From Lethocerus indicus (Eukaryota > Arthropoda > Insecta > Hemiptera > Belostomatidae), in contig JACDQD010000006.1 in the NCBI GenBank assembly GCA_019843655.1, positions 6,254,034 to 6,318,033 of the forward strand: DNA of 64,000 nt. Direction: 5' to 3'. Position 1 is the first letter of the stretch; each line of letters opens with the position of its first letter. Below are positions 53,789 through 64,000 of the stretch, piece by piece. The position numbers and the translations under genes were made by a program. The notes beneath the pieces were generated by a model. It did not search any database. It worked only from the letters and a program-made list of their open reading frames with translations, and was not told the origin of the DNA.

Positions 53789-53803
53789 GATGAACCCTTT
53801 ACG
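53789..53803 (+). other. candidate 15-nt microexon
   Basis: GTCTGCTTGTACAG ends at 53788 and GTGAGT begins at 53804, enclosing GATGAACCCTTTACG. The length is a multiple of three. It reads DEPFT in phase 0, or supplies MNPL in the next phase. Unrecognised. Short in-frame exons of this size are typical of neural microexons in animals, but the chance explanation is strong for so short a piece. Confidence 0.2.
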
Positions 53804-56040
53804 GTGAGTTATGCCACTATTTAAATGGAAGACTAATCGGTGATCATAGTAAAAAAAAACAAAATGATTGCTTCGTTTTTCTCATACTGTTACGGTAATG
53901 AAATAAAGGCGATGGGACCCTAGCTAACGCTTAAAGCTTAATTATTACTTAAATGTGATACTGCCGATTAGGGCAAGAATTTGCAATTTTGTAGAACAAT
54001 AGATTCAAATCGGTATTCGAAACACTCGCCGAACCGATCTAAAATAAACTAATATTCCGATACCGAATCAGATTCCGATTATCGTTATGAAGGACCGGTA
54101 AAAGAGTGTCTCCAAGTATTCGCGAGGAGTGAAAGACTGTCCGACGAATTGTGAGAGGGCGATATTCTCGAAGGAATTTAAATGCCACGGAGGGGTCCCA
54201 AATATGCGGGAAGAAGAGACCCACGGCCGAGCGTCGATCAGATACATCGAAAATATGATCGGACAGTGTTGGGGCGGCGGACCCCGATTCTTATCTGGAG
54301 GCGTTTTGGGCACTGGAAGACCTGAAGAAGGAGGAGAAGAAGGGGAGGAAGACCCGACCGCCGTGTCTCCCTCCCCCCCCCCTCTCTCTCCATCTTCTCG
54401 CTCTTATTCACGTTTCTCAAGACCCGCGATGAAGGCTGATATTAACTACCGAAATTCGCTTACCATATATAGCTGCATCCGCATAAAATTTCCGGGCAGT
54501 ACCCTTCATCGCGGATGTACGAGCCTCGACCGGACCGTTTCTCAGATTGGAGTGTTTTGGAAGACTTTCCGGAATAAACAGGGGAGGGAGAAACATGAGC
54601 ACTTGTGACAAATGAGCAGGTGACAAATTATATGTTTTAGGATAAACACTTTTCGACGCTCATTCTCGGTTTCTGTTCCTTTACTACCATCAGTCAAGTG
54701 ATTTCTTGCTGTTTCAGTATGCCAAAGTGGATTATTTCTAGACTAAAAATTAATCTAGAATTTAAGTCAGTGTTATTTACACTTAGTAGAGTGACAATGT
54801 CATACTATATGACTTCAATGAGACCCATTTTGTCTAGTTTAGAACCTAGGTGGCATAATTTCTACTTTTTGCCTAACTAAGCGAGAAATTTACTTCGTAG
54901 TCGTTCCTCGTCACTCCCTATTGTTCACTTATTTGTGATAAAGGGCTAAGTATGAAAATTCATTGGAAGTTAAAGCATTTATAGTACTAGATTTATTTAT
55001 TAATAATCCTTGCAATTTGTGGTAAATTAAAATATAACTTACCCAGCTTATCACCGTCTTATCATAGTTTCGTGCAATTAAATGATGCATACCTGCAACA
55101 GAAATAAGGACAGCATTATAGCAACATTGAATATTGCACATTACTTGATCAATTTGCTTAAAACTAATCATTCAGATTACATTGTCAGGCACAGTTTAAA
55201 AATCACATATTACATTAATACGATACTGAATTAGTAGGAGATAATAGTGGCATAACTGCAGCACTGTTTTAATAATGTTGGTTGGATTTAATCAGAGCAC
55301 TGGAAAAAACGCGTGGAACAGTCGCCGGTAAGGGTCAGCGTAAAACGTGGCTTTCCGGTTTAAATATAGGCTGGATCCTGTTTTGTAAAACATAACTAAA
55401 CAATTATATTTGAGTTAGTTAATTACTTAAATTTTGCAATAAAGGGAAAATTAGAGGGAAAACGTTTATTGCGCTGATGTACGCATGAACAAATCGATGA
55501 AATTGTATTAGACGACTTAGAACTGTCATTCTAAACATTCTCATTTAGAACTTTTAATAGGAAATATATTTGAGGAAATTTGAATATAATGAATTGCAAT
55601 AGCGTTGGGTTTAGTGTGCATTTGCGTTTTATATCTGAAAAGTAAGTGTAATTCTACTTCTGGCTTAAGGCTTGGAGTTAGAACAAACCAGAGGCGCCCT
55701 AGGTATCTAGAACCGTGTCATGTACAGATCAGGAAAATAGACCACAAAACAAAGTCTACGGTACATACGGTAGCGTGTTTTTATGGAGGTCGCTTATAAT
55801 CCTAACAAAAATTATTAGAATAACGGTATTCATTGTGGTAAAACATCGCATTTGATTTGTCTTTATTAATCAATCGAGGTGAATGTCTTATGGTGACGTG
55901 TCGGGCACGAACACCGGAAAAACGCGGTCGTTGTCGGCAATTAGAGATTTTTAAATTTCGACCTACCGTTTTGTAAATAATTTCCAAATGAGCGAAGAAA
56001 ATAATGGAAGAAAGTAAAAACAAATTAATCGTGGTTGTGG

Positions 56041-56360
56041 CCCCCAGTGAGTGTTGGCCAAGAAAATACGGACCAAACAGTTGTTTAAACCACCTCTGAA
56101 ACCGGTTCCTCGGCCAGGGCCGGTGAGGGGGCGGGGCGGGGCGGGGGAACACAAGCGGGCCCTGTCTTATATCACTCTGTCTCGCAGAGTCCGCTCACTC
56201 CTTTTCTCTCTTATTCCCTTCTTTCTCGGTTTTTGTTTTTCTGCGTGGTTTACCCTCCTCCGGTACGCCCAATTGTCGATTGGTGTCTTGTGACGCCTTG
56301 TACACGGCCGCCGCTGTGCTCTCACTCAGCGTCATGGAAGGTGGAGGATACAACGACGGT
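56041..56360. promoter_or_regulatory. GC-box-rich block, possible promoter
   Basis: Contains a GGGGCGGGGCGGGGCGGGGG run (about 56127-56147), which reads as three to four overlapping Sp/KLF-type GC boxes and is a G-quadruplex candidate, in CpG-rich DNA. Frames of 62-116 codons on both strands are unrecognised. No TATA or clear initiator. Confidence 0.25.
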
Positions 56361-59173
56361 ACGATTATTGCGCAGAGTCTTACAGCGGAGTTGTTTGTGG
56401 GCATTGTATAGTTATGAATAGATTCACACGTTTCACGACATAAAGTACTAGCGCCCGAGAAGGCGGCCTTGTGGCCAGAGAACCGATGCGTGTCTGAATT
56501 ATCGTCCTTTCGCACACTTCTTTAGCAAATAATTTATCCAGATTACTATTATTCGTACACAAGCCTTCCACTTGTCTGCCTTTTATTTCTACTATCTCTC
56601 TTAGTTGACACCTCGCACTGGATACCGGACGTAATGTAGTCATATTAACTGCATCTACAATACCGAAAATTTATTCACCGACGTACCACACGCCATACAA
56701 GCACCGCAGAATTAAGAGGACAGATGCTACCGTACTCGAGAAGTGTCTTGCACAGAAGGTGGTAACCCCTCTAAGAAATTTTTTGTTATAAGTATGCCGT
56801 ATGACATCATCAAGACAGGATTTGCTAGCCATCAGCGAAATCAGGACACGCAGAATGGAATGAATACAAAAGGTTAAAGTCCTGGGTCAGGCGGTTGCCA
56901 ACTCACCGCTGTATAAAACTGACGTTGGTGCCAGCCGGAACTACTCTGGCCATTATGCGAAGGGAGAGTGTTTTGTTTCCTTTAGTTCACTTGCCCGTTT
57001 GGTTGGTATTGGTGAAAGTTTTACCTTTATGAAGACGAAGTGCCTTTATGGTATCCCATTACAATCTAGATCCGCTGAATTTAACACCCGACTGAGCTAT
57101 TCTAATTCCAGGCCTCTCTAGAGTCTATTCCTTCAACGAGTGGAAACAAGGTCCCGTGGATATTCCAAACTCTCGCGTACCACCCTAATAACAGTGTTTA
57201 GGCGCTAAATATAGGTCTGCGTTGTTTAATTAAATATATTTGTAATTCTAATCCAAGCTATCTTTTGAGTGAATACACCGCGAGCCACCAGTCTTCCTCC
57301 TGCAATCCTGTTCCTGCAATTCTTCCTGTAATAAATCAAAGATATGTTCTGTGGCGGCAGTTGGCCGCCGCGGAAGCTATAACGAGACAGAAAACGACAA
57401 AGAAAAAACGGTCGCCTGGCAGGCGCAACTTTCTGAATAGGGAAAGACTCGTGATATGACCCGGTTCGGCTAGACAAATTATTCAATCACCGGCATAAAT
57501 CAGGGAGAGCCCGAGAGCTCTTGAGTTTAACGTCCGAGGGTCAAAACTCAGATAAACACTTTCGTTAGCGTCCGGCGACATACAGAGTGCGTCTATTACT
57601 GAATAATTGAATAAATAATATTTTATTGGGTGAGTGTACTTGGAGAAGGATCCAGGTTATAAAGCCCAAACATTTTAGCGATAGACACTTATAAATGTAT
57701 TGGAAATGTAAGGAAGAAATTTACCAAAAAAAAAACAAATAGTTACCATGCTATTCATAAAATTCCACATAATTACAACACTGATTTAAGGCATTATAAG
57801 AATATTATTTACAAAAGAAGATTAACTATCTGCTATTTACGTAATGCAAGAATTTATTTTTCTCGTACAGATTACAGCTCACCGCAAAATATTTGACCTC
57901 TAGTTTATGCTCGAGTAAGCGGATTTTAGTTGGACGAGATTAACGTTTGAAATATTTTACGGGTCGATAGCTCAAGGTTGCGAAAGATCTTATTTGGATC
58001 ATTTGGAAGCCCCTGATTTAGTTGACTTTGATTTAAATTCTATCCAAGTTAATCTAATGCGAATTATCGATGACAGTTAGACTGCAGGGAATAGAGCCTA
58101 TCCTGAAATTTATTTTAAGATTACGTTTCGGACTCGTGCTTCAATCGAGGCAATATATAACGCCATATATTTAGTTATTTACTGAGAAATTATTTGTCTC
58201 AATCGTCTTATGGAAACCCATGGGTTAATAACTTTTCTAACGCTTCTTCTCATTAATTCTAACTTAATTTCCCCTCTTTAAGTAATTAAAGTACACTTTA
58301 GCCGCTCGACATTGACATAGGTTAAAGCTCGACAGGCAGCAGTCAGTTAATCGTACATTGAGCATACGTTAGCATCCTGATTCATCAAAAATATCATGAT
58401 TAACAAAGTCCCAAAATAACGTTTTATAATTAAATAATAAGTAAACGTAAAATAATTCGCTCGTTCGTTATCGTATAAAATAGGCAGGTATTATTGTCGT
58501 GTAGTGTATGCCTGAACTGGAAATCATTATTGAGACGTGAACTGCAACAGGCTGACTGAAGCTTACGGTCTACGAATGAAAATTATGTGAAGCGTCACCC
58601 GGAATCAATTATAAGGAGTGCATCAGTGTATAGAAAACGAAGGAACAAGCGTATAGGAGAGAGGCTGGCGTGCGCGCTCGCACCGCAATATAAATGAAGT
58701 GACAGAGGTAATCGGAAATCTGAAGGCATACTGGAGATTGTGGCCGTGGAGGGAGGCACCGCTCGGGACTTGGCCGCTGAGAGTCCTTCAAAGGATCAAA
58801 GCCGAAGTTCAAGGAAACAGAAGGGAATATAATGAGCGCTCCACTCGGGAATTTCACTGATTGCCGTTGAACCGAAGGATCGAGAACGAAAATACGGCAA
58901 TATACAGCGGCTGCACGGTCCACTGAAACCGCAGGTCCCAACCCCAACCTCGTCTTCAAATTACGACAGGTAGTTTGTTATCGTTCGGCCAAGAAAAAAG
59001 CATCACTTAAAAATTAGGATATATTTAAATAAGAGCCGATCGTTTTCTCATGGGAAAATACCGGAACACTCGAAGGGTCCATGTTTTCTTCTTCCCCTCT
59101 GCTGACGGTTCCCCGCTTCATCCCCTCCCATTCTCTTCGTCTCACTCACTCCCGTTATACGTTTTCTCTTCAA
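56361..59173. other. gene-free stretch
   Basis: AT-rich with a GC patch near 57290-57420. A further exact CTATATTTAG (complement of CTAAATATAG) sits at about 57207-57216. It shares CCTATATTTAGC with element A copy 2, but the surrounding blocks are absent, so I do not count it as a third copy. A 116-codon minus frame at 58609-58959 is unrecognised. Confidence 0.5.
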
Positions 59174-59213
<40 letters not shown>

Positions 59214-59220
59214 CTCTGTC
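59174..59220 (+). repeat. short (CT)n microsatellite
   Basis: Imperfect CT dinucleotides, pyrimidines on the + strand, opposite in polarity to the GA islands up to 47.7 kb. Confidence 0.95.
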
Positions 59221-59350
59221 ATTCTCTTCGGGCTCTCTCCCTAATCCCAGATATAAAGGCTGATAGTTCACTATTGTGTTGTTCATGCTCCTCGACTAAA
59301 TCCTAATTATATTATTTATGTTCTACCCTCTCCCACTTCACCCCTTCTTC

Positions 59351-63057
<3,707 letters not shown>

Positions 63058-63678
63058 CTAATTAAGGCTAATATCGACGCACAAAAACAGGATTGTCACA
63101 TAAAGGGTTCTTATTGTGTACATATAATACTTGAACTTAAAAACTTTTTGCCCCTTATGGATTTCGGGATCGGAACTGAAATGTTGCACACCTACATGAA
63201 AGAAGATAAAAATTAGAATTATTACATACGGTTTTATTTTGTCCCCCCTTTTGTGTCTTTGCTTGGATGTTCGTTCAGTCCGACAGTGGACCTGTTTTAC
63301 CTTGTTGTCATCACAACAGTAGCGGAAGGTTATTATTATTAGGGTATTATGTGTTAATGCCGAATCCGGGCTCCAGCTAGTACATACGAATTCTGAATTC
63401 GGCTTCCTGGGAAATTCTAAATAAGGGGAATCGTGAGAAAGTACCTTGGCAGTGACGCGATACGAGGCAGAAATTGAGAGCTTACCGGGAAGTGAAGAAA
63501 ATAGTGACCCGCCCAGCACATCGGGGTCACAGTCGGTCCATCGCGGGGATAAAAGTGAGGAAGAAAAGGGCGAGAGGAGAGAAGAAAGAAAGAGAGATAG
63601 ATGAAGAGTCGGATAAGAGCTAAAGGGATGGAAAGAAGGGGTGGGGAGGAGGGGAAGGCGCGCCTTAGGAGAGGCCAC
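63058..63678 (-). other. 206-codon open frame, unassigned
   Basis: The longest frame not made wholly of a dinucleotide repeat. Its first third translates the CT-rich complement of a GA-rich tract (P/S/L-rich, stop-free by composition). The last part is AT-rich and includes an I/F-rich hydrophobic stretch (about residues 150-162). I recognise no domain. Given the stop-poor start, a frame of this length by chance is plausible. I do not call a gene. Confidence 0.1.
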
Positions 63679-64000
63679 GGCATAAGTCTGTCATAGCGCG
63701 GTCATAACGCCCGTGAAATATGACGGGGGGAGGTCGGGAGGGAGACGGAGCGACGGGGAAAGGACGGGAGGAAGAAAGAGAAGGAGAGAGAAAGACAGAG
63801 TGAGCGAGGAAGAGAGACGGAAAGAGGGAGATATATGCAAATGAGAGGGGCCCCGGGCCACGCTCCTTCATCCTCCCATACCTGTATATCTGTCTCTGTC
63901 CCGCTTCAAGAAATTCTTAACTCTCTCGCTCTCTCTCCGTCTCTACCTGGCTATCTACTAATCTTTTTCCTCTCTTCTTATTCTCGACTCCTTCTCTTCA
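63540..64000 (+). repeat. mixed GA-rich then CT-rich tract
   Basis: GA/GGA/GAAA-rich purine DNA to about 63840 (an octamer ATGCAAAT sits at about 63835), then CT-rich DNA from about 63890 to the end: opposite polarities meeting within 50 bp. The 68- and 88-codon minus frames translate the repeat. Confidence 0.8.

Larger units (their letters stand above)
53104..56040. other. gene-free stretch
   Basis: 54129-54608 is a 159-codon + frame in GC-rich DNA with an E/G/P-rich middle, unrecognised. A 10-C run and CT-rich patch lie at 54366-54400. An acceptor-like TTCTTGCTGTTTCAG ends at 54717, followed by an AT-rich 54-codon frame to 54880 with no similarity I recognise. An AA|GTAAGTG donor-like site lies near 55641 with only a weak acceptor (GGGTTTAG). 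The rest is AT-rich. Confidence 0.45.

Noticed and set aside
53826..53850. miR-7-like TGGAAGACTA
   Set aside because: Match stops after 10 bases and no complementary arm exists within 100 bp.
54129..54608. 159-codon plus frame
   Set aside because: Lies in GC- and GA/CT-biased DNA, the minus strand is also open over parts, and no protein family is recognisable.
57961..58020. tRNA-like A box (TAGCTCAAGGTTG)
   Set aside because: No GGTTCGANTCC B box downstream and no acceptor stem pairing.

Overview
This window reads as non-coding nuclear DNA from a eukaryote, most likely an invertebrate animal. The grounds are the roughly 60% AT base composition, the absence of long or closely packed open frames, CpG that is not visibly depleted, frequent long (GA)n/(CT)n microsatellites, and isolated strong intron-type splice signals. 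I cannot place the organism more precisely. An arthropod is compatible (GAGA-rich islands, one TATCGATA motif) but not shown. I recognise no protein-coding gene, rRNA, tRNA, known microRNA, transposase, reverse transcriptase or CRISPR array. The longest frames are explained by GA/CT repeats or by locally stop-poor GC-rich DNA, and none gave a protein I could name.

Layout. 0-9.3 kb is AT-rich DNA with GC-rich blocks, one microexon-like sequence (about 3.5 kb) and the first copy of a duplicated element (7.2-7.5 kb). 9.3-11.7 kb holds three GA-rich islands. 12-20 kb has a 9-bp hairpin, a strongly CpG-rich block (15.0-15.8 kb), a minus-strand exon-like sequence (17.11-17.15 kb), a GC-rich block with a TATCGATA palindrome (about 18.0 kb) and the second copy of the duplicated element (19.8-20.1 kb). 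20-37 kb has a 30-bp minisatellite, the largest GA tract (25.2-25.5 kb), two very strong acceptor-like sites at 28.2-28.4 kb and a second minus-strand exon-like sequence (35.3 kb). 37-47 kb contains a second duplicated element, a POU-type motif block (37.9 and 46.6 kb). 47-50 kb carries GC-rich, TATA-containing promoter-like blocks. 53-64 kb has a 23-G run, a 15-nt microexon-like sequence, large CT tracts and mixed GA/CT DNA.

The most interesting signal is internal paralogy of non-coding DNA. A roughly 270-320 bp element occurs twice, 12.6 kb apart, in the same orientation. It consists of well-preserved blocks (a MEF2-type CTATATTTAG, a TATCGATTGTT block, a TTCTTCTTGTT block) separated by diverged spacers. 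An independent 37-bp block with a class III POU-type GCATGAATAAT core occurs twice, 8.7 kb apart. This is what a cis-regulatory landscape with duplicated (shadow) enhancers would look like, for example a gene desert or giant intron near a developmental regulator. That functional reading is inference; the similarity itself is directly visible. The exon-like pieces are compatible with a large-intron gene, but four such pairs is only modestly above what chance would give.
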